This document shows, piece after piece, positions 35,237 to 44,211 of a stretch of 64,000 nt of DNA; position 1 is the stretch's first letter; every line of letters begins with the position of its first letter. The notes below the pieces were generated by a model. The model did no database searches. It was given only the letters and a program-made list of their open reading frames with translations, and was not told where the DNA came from. The stretch lies in contig NZ_RAQQ01000010.1 of NCBI RefSeq assembly GCF_003610785.1, positions 1 to 64,000 on the forward strand, given 5' to 3'. Source of the DNA: Micromonospora globbae (GTDB lineage: Bacteria; Actinomycetota; Actinomycetes; Mycobacteriales; Micromonosporaceae). A program made the position numbers and the translations under genes.

Positions 35237-36243
35237 CAGTGGTCCCGTCCCGTGATGAAGTCGGCCACGTCGGCGAGTTCGCCGCGTACGTCCTCCGGCA
35301 GGTCCAGGGCCTCCAGCTCGGCCCGGGCCCGCTCGGTCTCCTGCCACGCCCGCTGCTGGGTCCACTCGCGGGCGCCGGTCGCCTCGATCAGCTCGCTCGC
35401 CCGGGCCACGTCCTCGTCGGTCAGCGGCTCGGGTGAGCGGTACAGGTCGGCCAGGGCCAGGCCGGCGGGGTCGCCGCTGGTCAACGCCCGGACGACGGGG
35501 ATGCTGCGCTTGCGGGCGCGCAGGTCCGACCCGACGGGCTTGCCCGTGCGGCCGGGGTCGCCCCAGATGCCCAGCACGTCGTCGACGAGCTGGAACGCGA
35601 GCCCCAGGTGGGAGCCGAACCGGGAGAGCCCGTCGACCAGCCCCGGCGGGCCGCCGCAGAGCAGCGCGCCGAGCGCGCAGGACGCGGCCAGCAGGGCCGC
35701 CGTCTTGTTCCCGGCCATTGCCAGGCACTCGTCGAGCGTCACGTCGTCGCGCCGCTCGAAGCTCAGGTCCGCCATCTGCCCGGCGATCAGCGCGCGGACG
35801 TCCTCGGCGAGGCGGCGGGCCGCCGGCTCACCACCGGGCACCTCGACGAGCGCCTCGTACGCGAGCCCGATGAGCGCGTCGCCGGCGAGGATCGCCGGGC
35901 CGACGCCGAACACCGTCCACGCGGTCGGCCGGTGGCGGCGCTCGGTGTCGCCGTCCATCACGTCGTCGTGCAGCAGCGAGAAGTTGTGCGCGAGCTCGAC
36001 CGCCGCGGCCGCCGGTGCCCCCGCCTCCGGGGCGGCTCCCGCGGCCCGCGCCGACAGCAGCGCCAGCGCCGGCCGCAGGCCCTTGCCCTGGCTGGCCGCG
36101 GGTGACCCGTCGGCGTCCCAGTAGCCGAGCTGGTAGCCGGCCACCAGCCGGTTGCCCGCGTCCAGGCGGTCCAGCAGCGCCCGGATGGCCGGCTCGACGT
36201 ACGTCTGGATCTGGTCGGTGCTGCGGCTGCGTACAACGGTCAT
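35236..36243 (-). CDS. Polyprenyl (probably farnesyl) diphosphate synthase
   Basis: 335-aa trans-isoprenyl diphosphate synthase. First Asp-rich motif DDVMD at residues 93-97 (HNFSLLHDDVMDGD), second motif in QLVDDVLGIWGD. It condenses IPP with allylic diphosphates; in this operon farnesyl diphosphate for squalene is the expected product, although chain length was not derived. The residues just before the first motif (AHNFSLLH) fit the actinobacterial short-chain class. ATG 36243 overlaps the hpnE stop (ATGA). Its stop shares a base with the cyclase start. Confidence 0.9.
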   Translation of the reverse strand: MTVVRSRSTDQIQTYVEPAIRALLDRLDAGNRLVAGYQLGYWDADGSPAASQGKGLRPALALLSARAAGAAPEAGAPAAAAVELAHNFSLLHDDVMDGDTERRHRPTAWTVFGVGPAILAGDALIGLAYEALVEVPGGEPAARRLAEDVRALIAGQMADLSFERRDDVTLDECLAMAGNKTAALLAASCALGALLCGGPPGLVDGLSRFGSHLGLAFQLVDDVLGIWGDPGRTGKPVGSDLRARKRSIPVVRALTSGDPAGLALADLYRSPEPLTDEDVARASELIEATGAREWTQQRAWQETERARAELEALDLPEDVRGELADVADFITGRDH

Positions 36244-37616
36244 CGTGCGGCCTCCGTGTGGTGTCGGGGCCGGGACACGAGCTGGTGGGCGAGGGTGTCG
36301 GCGGCCACCTGACCGCTGCGCACCGCGCCCTCCATCGTGTCCGGCCATCCGGTGTCGGTCCATGCGCCGGCCAGGACCAGCCCGGGCAGGCGGGTGCCCG
36401 CCGCCGGCCGGTACGCCCGGGTGCCGGGGTTCTGCCGGAACGTGGCCCGCGGCTCCCGGGTGACGAACGCGTCGCGTACCGGGGTGTGCCGCGCGGCGGG
36501 AAAGAGGTCGGCGAGTGCCCGGCGCTGGGTGGCCACCAGCTCCGCGGCGGGACGGTCGATCTCGGCGTCGGCGGCCGAGATCGACACCACGAGGTGCTGC
36601 TCGTCGCCGGCGTCCGGCCCCGAGCGGTCGAAGATCCACTGGGCCGGGGACTCCACGGCGGCCGCCATGGTCAGCCGGGTGACCCGGTGGGCGTAACGCA
36701 GGTGCACGTTGACGATCGGCGCGGCGCCGAGCCGCGCCCAGTCGCCGGCCGCGGGCGCGGCGGCCGGCGGGACGAGTGCGGCCGCGACCGGGTGCGGCAC
36801 GGCGAGCACGACCCCGTCGGCCGCGAGCTCGCCACCGTCCACCCCGACGCGGAAGCCGGCGGGTTCGGGGTGGATCCACCGCACGCGCGAGCGCGGGCGT
36901 ACCCGGACGCCCAGCCGGTCCAGCACGCGCCGCGCGGCGACGGCGTGCAGCTCGGTCAGGGGCACCAGCGGCCGGCCGATGTCGCCGGCGTCCGCGGCCT
37001 CCAGCAGGCCGGTGCGGAAGACCCGGGCGGCGAGCGCGAGGGAGGCCTGGGTGCTGGGCACGTTCAGCGCGGCCACGGTGATCAGGTCCCAGAGTCGGCG
37101 CACCGACCGTGGGCTCTGGCCGTGCGCGGCCAGCCAGTCACCGAAGCACTGCCCGTCGGTGGCGGGCGCGTCCGGGTCGACGCGGCGCAGGGCGGCGCAC
37201 GCGCGGACGGCGGCGAGCCGTTCGGCGGGGCTGATGAGCCGGTAGCCGGCCAGCGCGGGCAGCAGGTGGGCGGGCGCGGGCAGCCGGCGGCGGGTCAGCA
37301 CGTGCGGGGCCCGCCCGGGCAGCAGCACGGGCACCTCGAACCGCCGCTGCACCTGCGTGCCGGCGGTGGTGCCGAGCCGGTCCAGCAGGTCCCGGTAGGC
37401 GTGGTAGCAGCGCAGGAAGACGTGCTGGCCGGTGTCGACGGTCAGGCCGTCGCGCCGGAACGAGTACGTGGCCCCGCCGAGCTCGGCGCGGCTCTCCAGC
37501 AGCGTCACGGGCAGGCCCCGGTCGGCCAGGCGGATCGCCGCGGCGATCCCGGCGAGCCCACCGCCGACGACACACACCCCGCCGCCGCCCGGCGACGCAC
37601 CGACCGGCCCGGTCAC
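36240..37616 (-). CDS. hpnE: Hydroxysqualene dehydroxylase HpnE
   Basis: 458-aa FAD-dependent amine-oxidase-fold protein. The Rossmann motif VVGGGLAGIAAAIRLADRG is at residues about 12-30, followed by LLESRAELGGATYSF; the C-terminal FAD block is LVLAGAWTDTGWPDTMEGAVRSG. HpnE reduces hydroxysqualene to squalene after HpnC and HpnD; without it the pathway stops at hydroxysqualene. GTG 37616 overlaps the hpnD stop (GTGA). The position between hpnD and the prenyl synthase supports HpnE over a carotenoid desaturase, which it resembles. Confidence 0.9.
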   Translation of the reverse strand: MTGPVGASPGGGGVCVVGGGLAGIAAAIRLADRGLPVTLLESRAELGGATYSFRRDGLTVDTGQHVFLRCYHAYRDLLDRLGTTAGTQVQRRFEVPVLLPGRAPHVLTRRRLPAPAHLLPALAGYRLISPAERLAAVRACAALRRVDPDAPATDGQCFGDWLAAHGQSPRSVRRLWDLITVAALNVPSTQASLALAARVFRTGLLEAADAGDIGRPLVPLTELHAVAARRVLDRLGVRVRPRSRVRWIHPEPAGFRVGVDGGELAADGVVLAVPHPVAAALVPPAAAPAAGDWARLGAAPIVNVHLRYAHRVTRLTMAAAVESPAQWIFDRSGPDAGDEQHLVVSISAADAEIDRPAAELVATQRRALADLFPAARHTPVRDAFVTREPRATFRQNPGTRAYRPAAGTRLPGLVLAGAWTDTGWPDTMEGAVRSGQVAADTLAHQLVSRPRHHTEAAR

Positions 37617-38488
37617 GCGGATCGCCCGACCAGTGCGCGGGCCGCCACCCAGGCCTTCTCGCGCCCGGGCAGCGACACGCGGCTGCGGGTGACCGCCAGC
37701 GGGTCGGACGCGATCCGGGCGAGCAGCCGCCGGTAGATGCCCGCCATCGCCGCGGTGCAGGCGGCGCTGCGCCGGTCCAGCAGCGGGAGCAGCCGCAGTC
37801 CGGTGTCGTACCAGCGGGCGGCCCGGGCCGCCTCGAACCGCACCAGCTCGCTCAGCCGTCCGGGCGGATCGGCGAACCCAGCGCCGCGGCGTTCCAGCGT
37901 GCAGCCGAACCGGTCCAGATCCTCCGCGGGCAGGTAGATCCGCCCGTCGGCGCGGTCCTCCACGAGGTCGCGCAGGATGTTGGTGAGCTGGAGGGCCACG
38001 CCGAGGGCGTCGGCCAGCGGGGCGGCGCGGGCCGGCTCGACCGTGCCGAAGACGCCCAGGGACAGCCGGCCGATGGACCCCGCCACGCAGCGGCAGTACC
38101 AGACCAACTCGTCGAAGGTGGCGTACCGGCGCCCGGTCACGTCGGCCGCGCACCCGTCGATCAGCTCGTCGAAGGCGGCCAGCGGGATCGGCATCCGGGC
38201 CGCCGCGTGCCCGAGCGCCGTGAGCACCGGGTCCCCGTCCCCGTCGGCCGGCAGCCGGTGCAGCGCCGCGCGGGTCTCGGCGAGCCGGTCGAGCTTCTCG
38301 TCGGGCGGGAGGCCGCCGTCGCCGATGTCGTCGATCCGCCGGGCGGTGGCGTAGATGGCCGACAGCGCGCGCCGCTTCGCGGGCGGCAGCAGCCGGATCC
38401 CGTACGCGAAGTTCGCCGCCCGGCTGCGGGTGATGTCCTCGCAGCGGCGGTACGCGGCCTCGACGGTGCTGGTGGCGGCGGCGGTCAT
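37613..38488 (-). CDS. hpnD: Presqualene diphosphate synthase HpnD
   Basis: 291-aa squalene/phytoene synthase-family enzyme. Substrate-Mg motifs are ARRIDDIGD (residues about 48-56) and LTNILRDLVEDRADGRIYLPAEDL. The opening ITRSRAANFAYGIRLLPPAKRRAL is HpnD-like. It condenses two farnesyl diphosphates to presqualene diphosphate, which HpnC converts to hydroxysqualene. Its ATG overlaps the hpnC stop (ATGA), and its stop overlaps the hpnE start. HpnC and HpnD are distinguishable mainly by gene order and N-terminal motifs. Confidence 0.9.
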   Translation of the reverse strand: MTAAATSTVEAAYRRCEDITRSRAANFAYGIRLLPPAKRRALSAIYATARRIDDIGDGGLPPDEKLDRLAETRAALHRLPADGDGDPVLTALGHAAARMPIPLAAFDELIDGCAADVTGRRYATFDELVWYCRCVAGSIGRLSLGVFGTVEPARAAPLADALGVALQLTNILRDLVEDRADGRIYLPAEDLDRFGCTLERRGAGFADPPGRLSELVRFEAARAARWYDTGLRLLPLLDRRSAACTAAMAGIYRRLLARIASDPLAVTRSRVSLPGREKAWVAARALVGRSA

Positions 38489-39342
38489 CCGGCGCTCCGC
38501 ACGGTGGCGGCCAGGTACCGGCGCAGCACCCGTCGGCGGCGGGGGCGGACGGCGGCGCGCAGCGGGTCGTGGTCGGCCTCGGCGAGCGCGTCGAGGGTGG
38601 CCCGGCCGCCGGCGAGGTAGCCGCCGACCGCGAGGCGGGCCCACCCGTGCAGCGCGGACACCAGCGGCGCCCCGGCATCGAGCCAGGCCCGGGCGCGTTC
38701 GGCCTCGAACGCGATCAGCTCGCGCAGGGGCGCGGTGGCGGCCGGGCGCCCCAGGTCCTCCTCGGTGACGCCGAACCGGTCCAGGTCCTCGGCCGGCAGG
38801 TACACCCGGCCGCGCCGGTGGTCCTCGGCGACGTCCTGGAGGTGCTCGACGAGCTGCAACGCCGTGCAGATCCGGTCGGACAGCTGCCGCCGCGCCGGCC
38901 CGGCCTGGCCGAAGACGTGCAGCACCAGCTCGCCGATCGGGTTGGCCGAGAGGGTGCAGTAGTCGACCAGCTGCGCGAACGTCGCGTACCGGGTGACCCG
39001 CTGGTCGAGCCGGTTCGCCTCGACGAGCCGGACGAGCGCGTCGAGGGGCAGCCCGCAGCCGGTGACGGTGGGCGCGAGGGCCCGTACGACCGGATGGCTC
39101 ACGGCGCGGCCGGTGTACAGGGCGCGCAGCTCGGCCTCGATCCGGTCCAGCTCGGCCGTCCGGTCGACCCCGGGGGCCTGCGGCTCGTCACCGAGGTCGT
39201 CGACGTGGCGGGCGTACGCGTAGACGGCGATGAGGTGGCGGCGATACCGGGCGGGCAGCACGCGCAGCGCGACCGGGAAGTTCTCCGCCGCCCGGGCCTG
39301 GGCGAGCCGGTGCACGGCGGGAACGACGACCTGTTGGCTCAT
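38485..39342 (-). CDS. hpnC: Hydroxysqualene synthase HpnC
   Basis: 285-aa squalene synthase-family protein. RAAENFPVALRVLPARYRRHL is the HpnC-type opening; Asp-rich motifs are ARHVDDLGDE and LQLVEHLQDVAEDHRRGRVYLPAEDL. The second motif has EHLQDV in place of the TNILRD of HpnD, as expected for HpnC. It turns presqualene diphosphate into hydroxysqualene. AAGGAGAC precedes the ATG. A 16-codon micro-ORF bridges dxs and hpnC, overlapping both with ATGA. Confidence 0.9.
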   Translation of the reverse strand: MSQQVVVPAVHRLAQARAAENFPVALRVLPARYRRHLIAVYAYARHVDDLGDEPQAPGVDRTAELDRIEAELRALYTGRAVSHPVVRALAPTVTGCGLPLDALVRLVEANRLDQRVTRYATFAQLVDYCTLSANPIGELVLHVFGQAGPARRQLSDRICTALQLVEHLQDVAEDHRRGRVYLPAEDLDRFGVTEEDLGRPAATAPLRELIAFEAERARAWLDAGAPLVSALHGWARLAVGGYLAGGRATLDALAEADHDPLRAAVRPRRRRVLRRYLAATVRSAG

Positions 39343-39389
39343 CCCGGGTCTCCTTCCTCTGGGGCATGGGGTCGGCGGTGGTGGCTCAT
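39339..39389 (-). CDS. Possible 16-aa bridging micro-ORF between dxs and hpnC
   Basis: The frame [16 protein letters not shown] starts with an ATG overlapping the dxs stop (ATGA at 39386-39389) and ends with a TGA overlapping the hpnC start (ATGA at 39339-39342). Double ATGA tiling could let ribosomes pass from dxs to hpnC without release. The peptide itself is unlikely to have a function; a chance frame is possible. The hpnC ribosome site lies inside it. Confidence 0.35.
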   Translation of the reverse strand: MSHHRRPHAPEEGDPG

Positions 39390-41203
39390 CCGGGCAGGGG
39401 GCTCAGCGGGGTCTGCGTCCGGGCCCGCATCCGCAGGTCGAGGTCGGCGGGCAGCGTGGAGACCTCGTGCAGGACCGCGGCGCAGATGCCGGGCGGGTCG
39501 AGCCCGTGCTCGGCGAGCAGGCCGGCCCGCTCCCCGTGCGGGATGAACGCGGTCGGCAGGCCCAGCGCCCGCACCGGCGCGCCGACGGCCGCGTCGGCGA
39601 GCGCCAGCGCGACGGCGCTGCCGACGCCGCCGTCGCGGATGCCGTCCTCGACGGTCACGACGAGGGCGTGGTCGGCGGCGAACGCGGTCAGCGCGGGGTT
39701 GACGGGGCGGACCCAGCGGGGGTCCACGACGGTGCACTCCACGCCGGCCTCGGCGAGCAGGTCGGCGGCGTGCAGCGCGGGCGCCGCCATCGCGCCCACG
39801 GCGACCAGCAGGACGGGCGCCGCCGCGGCCGTGCGCAGCACGTCGATCCCGCCGGTGCGGTAGAGCGCCGGGATCTCGTCACCGACCCGCGCCTTCGGGA
39901 AGCGCAGCACCGTGGGGCCGTCCTGGTCGGCCACCGCCTCCCGCAGCTCCTCGCGCAGCGTCGCCTCGTCCCGCGGTGCGGCCACCCGCAGCCCCGGGAC
40001 GGCGCCGAGCAGCGCGAGGTCCCACATGCCGTGGTGGCTGGGCCCGTCCGGGCCGGTGATGCCGGCCCGGTCGAGCACGAGCGTGACCGGCAGCCGGTGC
40101 AGGGCCACGTCGAGCAGGACCTGGTCGACGGCCCGGTTGAGGAAGGTCGCGTACACCGCCACGACGGGATGCTTCCCGCCGAGGGCGAGCCCGGCCGCCG
40201 ACGTGACGGCGTGCTGCTCGGCGATGCCGACGTCGACGGTGCGGTCCGGGTAGCGGGCGCCGAACGCCGCCAGGCCGGTGGGGCCGAGCATCGCCGCGGA
40301 CACCGCCACCAGGTCGGGATGGTCGGCGCCGATGGCCACCAGCTCGTCGGAGAGCGCGTCGGTCCAGGTCCGGCCGGGCGCGCTCGTCGGCTGCCCGGTG
40401 CGCGGGTCGACCACCCCCACGGCGTGCAGCCGGTCGGCCTCGTCGGCCTCGCTGGGCGGGTGTCCGTACCCCTTGCGGGTGACGCAGTGGACCACCACCG
40501 ACCGGTCGGCGGTGCGGGCCGCGTGCAGCGCGGCCTCGACCTGCGCGACGTCGTGTCCGTCGACCGGGCCCAGGTAGTCCAGGCCGAGCGCCTCGAAGAG
40601 CCCGGGTCCGTCGTCGTCGCCCTGCCGCCGGCCGAGGTGGGCCGCGAGGCCGCCGACGGTCGGCGCGTACGAGCGGCCGTTGTCGTTGAGCACGACCACC
40701 ACCCGGCCCGGGGACGTCGCGAGGTTGTTCAGCGCCTCCCAGGCGAGCCCGCCGGTGAGGGCGCCGTCGCCGATGACCGCGACCACCGTGCGTCCCACCC
40801 CGTCGAGGGCGTACGCCCGGGCCAGCCCCTCGGCGTACGACAGCGCGGTCGACGCGTGCGAGTTCTCCACGAGGTCGTGCGGCGACTCGGCCCGCCGCGG
40901 GTAGCCGGAGAGGCCCCCGCGCCCGCGCAGCCCGCCGAAGCGCTCGCGGCGGCCGGTGAGCAGCTTGTGGACGTACGCCTGGTGTCCGGTGTCGAAGACG
41001 ATCCGGTCGTGCGGGGAGCGGAACACCCGGTGCAGCGCCAGGGTCAGCTCGACCACGCCGAGGTTGGGTCCGAGGTGCCCGCCCCGCCGGCAGACCGCCT
41101 CCACGAGGAACTCCCGGATCTCGCTGGCGAGCAGCCCGAGCTGGTCGCGGGTGAGCCGGTCGAGGTCGGCGGGCTCGTTGACATCGTCAAGCAGGGACAT
41201 CAT
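39386..41203 (-). CDS. dxs: 1-deoxy-D-xylulose-5-phosphate synthase
   Basis: 605-aa thiamine-diphosphate enzyme joining pyruvate and glyceraldehyde 3-phosphate, the first MEP-pathway step. TPP motif [17 protein letters not shown] (residues about 140-160), the transketolase-like Pyr domain with [15 protein letters not shown], and [18 protein letters not shown] are diagnostic. It probably boosts isoprenoid supply for hopanoids, since it leads the operon and the IspH domain lies further down. GGAGAG precedes tandem ATGs (41203, 41200). Being inside the hopanoid operon, it may be a second copy beside a housekeeping dxs elsewhere (inference). Confidence 0.95.
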   Translation of the reverse strand: MMSLLDDVNEPADLDRLTRDQLGLLASEIREFLVEAVCRRGGHLGPNLGVVELTLALHRVFRSPHDRIVFDTGHQAYVHKLLTGRRERFGGLRGRGGLSGYPRRAESPHDLVENSHASTALSYAEGLARAYALDGVGRTVVAVIGDGALTGGLAWEALNNLATSPGRVVVVLNDNGRSYAPTVGGLAAHLGRRQGDDDGPGLFEALGLDYLGPVDGHDVAQVEAALHAARTADRSVVVHCVTRKGYGHPPSEADEADRLHAVGVVDPRTGQPTSAPGRTWTDALSDELVAIGADHPDLVAVSAAMLGPTGLAAFGARYPDRTVDVGIAEQHAVTSAAGLALGGKHPVVAVYATFLNRAVDQVLLDVALHRLPVTLVLDRAGITGPDGPSHHGMWDLALLGAVPGLRVAAPRDEATLREELREAVADQDGPTVLRFPKARVGDEIPALYRTGGIDVLRTAAAAPVLLVAVGAMAAPALHAADLLAEAGVECTVVDPRWVRPVNPALTAFAADHALVVTVEDGIRDGGVGSAVALALADAAVGAPVRALGLPTAFIPHGERAGLLAEHGLDPPGICAAVLHEVSTLPADLDLRMRARTQTPLSPLPG

Positions 41204-41466
41204 CTCTCCGTCCGGGCACGCGACTCCGCGGCGACACCGTCTGGCTCACCGGCCGGCGGGGTGGCCGCCGGCGTGGGTCGTGCTGCGACGCTCGTCCACC
41301 GCACGCTGCGGATGCGGTGTGGCCCGTACCGCGAGTGCCGCGGCGGGGCCAGGGACAACGGGCCGCTTGGAACCTGCGCAAAATCACCTTAACCCTACTG
41401 ATCTCACCTACCGCCTGAAATCGGTTCGAATAGCTCGACCAGGCGGGCGCGCGGCAGGCGGGCGGG
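41204..41466. promoter_or_regulatory. Upstream region of the hopanoid operon
   Basis: 263 noncoding bases between dxs and the dehydrogenase gene. The stretch 41385-41432 is clearly AT-richer than its surroundings. Read on the minus strand it contains TAGGGT 17 bases after TTTCAG, a weak -10/-35 candidate, and thus a likely promoter for dxs-hpnH. GAAATCGGTTCG at 41417-41428 only loosely resembles the LacI-type operator and was not called. No strong hairpin was seen. Confidence 0.35.
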
Positions 41467-42333
41467 TCAGCGTTCGAGGGCGCGGACGACCACGGTGAGG
41501 TCCTCGTCGCCGAGGCCCTGGTCGACCGCCCCCTGCCACTCGGCGGCGAGACGGCCCGCGACCGGGAAGCGGTCCGCGTCCACGTCGCCCAGGGCCAGCC
41601 GCACGTCCTTGAGCGCGAGGCGCAGCGGGTACTGCGGCGAGTGGTCGTCCCGGCCGATCCGCTCCAGCTTCTCCGCCGCCCACGGGGAGACCAGCGTGCT
41701 GCCGTGCAGCGCGTCGAGCACCGTCGCCCGGTGGAGCCCGAGCGCCCGGCCGAGCGCCACGCACTCGGCGATCCCCTCGTTCACGAAGGCCAGCAGCAGG
41801 TTGTTGGCCATCTTGATCCGGGAACCCGCCCCCACCGGCCCGACCCAGACGGTACGCTGCCCGACCGCGTCGAAGACCGGCGCCACCCGGTCACGGGCCT
41901 GCTCCGGGCCCGAGGCGAGGACGACGAGTTTCCCCTGCTCGGCCGGGCCACGGCTGCCGGCCACCGGCGCGTCCACCAGGACGACGCCCGGCCGGCGCTC
42001 GGCCACCAGTCGGGCGACCCGGTCGGTGCCGGCCGCCCCGATGGTGCTCATCTGCGCCCAGACCGCGCCGTCGGGCATGGCGTCGAGCATGCCGCTGTCG
42101 GCCACGGCGAGGACGGCGTCGGCGTCGGTCACCATCGTGACCACGACGTCCGCCTCCCGTACGGCGTCGGCCGCGCTGTCGGCGACCCGCGCGCCCTGCT
42201 CGCCGAGATCCCGGGCCGGCCCGGGGCTGCGGTTCCAGACCACCGTGGGCAGGCCCGCCCGGAGGATGTTGGCGGCCATCGGCCGTCCCATGCCGCCGAG
42301 CCCGAGGACGGCCACCCGCTGCGTCTGCGCCAT
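41467..42333 (-). CDS. NAD(P)-dependent beta-hydroxyacid dehydrogenase
   Basis: 288-aa member of the 3-hydroxyisobutyrate dehydrogenase/imine-reductase family. Rossmann motif VAVLGLGGMGRPMAANILRAG at the N-terminus; DAPVAGSRGPAEQGKLVVLASG is the substrate-binding signature, and the catalytic lysine is in GSRIKMANNLLL. It oxidises or reduces a small 3-hydroxyacid or related compound with NAD(P); the actual substrate is unknown. GGGGGAGGGG precedes ATG 42333. It lies upstream of the hopanoid operon on the same strand but 263 bases away. Confidence 0.87.
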   Translation of the reverse strand: MAQTQRVAVLGLGGMGRPMAANILRAGLPTVVWNRSPGPARDLGEQGARVADSAADAVREADVVVTMVTDADAVLAVADSGMLDAMPDGAVWAQMSTIGAAGTDRVARLVAERRPGVVLVDAPVAGSRGPAEQGKLVVLASGPEQARDRVAPVFDAVGQRTVWVGPVGAGSRIKMANNLLLAFVNEGIAECVALGRALGLHRATVLDALHGSTLVSPWAAEKLERIGRDDHSPQYPLRLALKDVRLALGDVDADRFPVAGRLAAEWQGAVDQGLGDEDLTVVVRALER

Positions 42334-42561
42334 CTGCACCCCTCCCCCGGCAGCGTACGGTCGGCACCGGGCGCGGAGGGCCGGAACGAGGAGGCCGGCC
42401 GGAGCCGGCTCGGCCCCGCGCACCCGGGCGGGTGCGGACCGGGTGGCGCCTGCGCGGGAGGCCTCCACCGGCCGGCCCGCGCGGCGCGGCCACCGGTCGC
42501 GGCGCCCGCCCGCGCACGTTCCGCGCCGGCCTCGGTCCACTGGGGATAGGGTCGGGGTCTG

Positions 42562-43491
42562 ATGCGGACCAAACAGGAGCTCGGCGAGGCCATCCGGCGG
42601 GAGCGCCGGGCGGTGCTCGTCGTGAACGCCCACTCCCGCCGGGGCCGCCACCTCTACGAACGGGCCTGCGCGCTGCTCGCGTCCGCCGGCTTCGACCTCG
42701 TCGCCCACCACCCGGTCGAGGACGTGGGCCGGCTAGAACGCACGCTCGCCGAGGCCGCCGATCTCGGGCCGGACCTGCTCATCGCCGGCGGCGGCGACGG
42801 CACGCTCAGCGCCGCCGCGCGCCTGCTCGCCCACCGCGACATGGCGCTCGGTCTGCTGCCGATGGGCACCACGAACAACTTCGCCCGGACCGTCGGCGTC
42901 CCGCTGCGCCTCGACCGGGCCGTCGACGTCCTCGCCACCGGCACGGTGGTCGACGTCGACCTGGGGCTCGCCGGCGACACGCCGTTCACCAACCACGTCG
43001 GGGTCGGGCTGTCCGCCGACGTCATGCTCACGACGCCGCCGCGCCTGAAGCGCCTCACCGGGCGGGTCGCGTACCCGCTCACCGCCCTGGCCCTGCTCAC
43101 CCGGCACCGCCCGCTGCGCGCCACGATCCGCACCGCCGGCGCCGAGCACACCTACGTCACCCGACAGCTGTACGTGGCGAACGGTGGCTTCCACGCCGGA
43201 CGGCCGATCACGGCGGACGCGGACGCCGACGACCGGCTGCTGGTGGCGTACCCGGTGGGCGGCCCCAGCCGCCGCGGACTGCTGCGGGACACGGTGCGCA
43301 ACGCGACGACCGGCCATCGCCGCACCTTGCACGAGCAGCCGTTCGTGGCCGTCGGCGAGCTGTGGCTGGAGACGGACCGGCCGGCGCCCGTCGAGGTCGA
43401 CGGCGAACTGCGCGGCCGTACGCCGATCCGCGTCGGCCTCGCGGCGAACGCGCTGCGGGTGATGGCGCCGGTCGGCACCGTCGACCGGTAG
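42562..43491 (+). CDS. Diacylglycerol kinase-family lipid kinase
   Basis: 309-aa DAGK-catalytic-domain protein (YegS/DgkB/BmrU type). VLVVNAHSRRGRHLYERA opens the fold; LLIAGGGDGTLSAAARLLAHRD carries the ATP-binding GGGDGT motif, with GLLPMGTTNNFARTVGVP next. The C-terminal beta domain ends PVEVDGELRGRTPIRVGLAANALRVM, as is normal. It phosphorylates a lipid such as diacylglycerol or a related alcohol; the substrate is not set by sequence. ATG 42562 is divergent from the dehydrogenase gene. An AGGAGC-like site is only inside the gene, so leaderless translation is possible. Confidence 0.88.
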   Translation: MRTKQELGEAIRRERRAVLVVNAHSRRGRHLYERACALLASAGFDLVAHHPVEDVGRLERTLAEAADLGPDLLIAGGGDGTLSAAARLLAHRDMALGLLPMGTTNNFARTVGVPLRLDRAVDVLATGTVVDVDLGLAGDTPFTNHVGVGLSADVMLTTPPRLKRLTGRVAYPLTALALLTRHRPLRATIRTAGAEHTYVTRQLYVANGGFHAGRPITADADADDRLLVAYPVGGPSRRGLLRDTVRNATTGHRRTLHEQPFVAVGELWLETDRPAPVEVDGELRGRTPIRVGLAANALRVMAPVGTVDR

Positions 43492-43532
43492 GTGCCGGTC
43501 GCGCGGGCGGTCCGGCTTCCTATCCTGCGGCC

Positions 43533-44078
43533 ATGCCGATCACGCTGATCACCGGCATCCAGGCCGCCGGGAAGTCGACCGTCGCGCAGGCGCTCGCGGA
43601 GCGCCTGCCGCGGTCCGTCCACGTCCGGGGTGACGTGTTCCGCCGCATGATCGTCAACGGCCGCGTGGAGATGGGTCCCGCCGACCCGCCGGCCGAGGCC
43701 GTACGCCAGCTTCGGCTGCGGTACGCGCTCGCCGCGGCGGCCGCCGACGGGTACGCCGAGGCGGGCTTCCAGGTCGTGTTCCAGGACATCGTCCTGGGTG
43801 ACGACCTCCCGTGGGTCGTCGACCGCATCCGCACCCGGCCGCTGTCCGTGGTGGTCCTGGCCCCCCGCGCCGAGGTGGTGGCGGCGCGGGACGCCGAACG
43901 CCGGCGGACGCGGGGCAAGGTGGCGTACCGGCCCGGGGACCAGGCTGTCGCCGCGCTCGACCACGCGCTGCGCGCGGCCACCCCGAGGCTGGGCCTGTGG
44001 ATCGACACGTCGGATCTCACGGTGGCCGAGACGGTGGACCGGATCCTCGCCGGGACGGATTCGGCCGCGGTGGCGTGA
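43533..44078 (+). CDS. Small P-loop kinase/phosphotransferase
   Basis: 181-aa AAA-type P-loop protein: Walker A GIQAAGKST at residues 8-16, VHVRGDVFRRMIVNG, QVVFQDIVLGDDLPW (Walker B-like), and a lid region AARDAERRRTRGKVAYRPG. The layout matches chloramphenicol-phosphotransferase-like or zeta-type kinases that phosphorylate a small hydroxylated substrate. Substrate unknown. TATCCT at 43521-43526, seven bases before the ATG, is a good -10 element, which suggests leaderless translation. It follows the lipid kinase gene by 41 bases. Confidence 0.78.
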   Translation: MPITLITGIQAAGKSTVAQALAERLPRSVHVRGDVFRRMIVNGRVEMGPADPPAEAVRQLRLRYALAAAAADGYAEAGFQVVFQDIVLGDDLPWVVDRIRTRPLSVVVLAPRAEVVAARDAERRRTRGKVAYRPGDQAVAALDHALRAATPRLGLWIDTSDLTVAETVDRILAGTDSAAVA

Positions 44079-44211
44079 GTGCGGCGGCGCCTGCCGCCCG
44101 TGGCGCCCCGCGCCAACATTTCCACGCCCCAATTGAAACGGTTATTGCCAATGTGTTAACGCCGCATGACGATTGACGGTCAGGGGGGCCCTTCCCACAA
44201 GGAGGTTCTTC

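Noticed and set aside
36240..37616. Carotenoid (phytoene) desaturase as identity for the FAD protein
   Set aside because: The gene sits directly between hpnD and the prenyl synthase/shc genes and no other carotenoid gene is present, so HpnE is the better call.
41417..41428. GAAATCGGTTCG, similar to the LacI-type operator
   Set aside because: Only partly matches (internal T for C, no symmetric arm) and lies near hopanoid rather than sugar genes.
44135..44144. GAAACGGTTA upstream of the Nramp-related gene
   Set aside because: One base shorter than the operator core, so the symmetry is broken; probably chance in an AT-rich promoter.
44079..44211. Possible metal riboswitch before the transporter
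   Set aside because: No recognisable Mn (yybP-ykoY) or Mg sensor core could be traced by eye; a covariance-model search would be needed.
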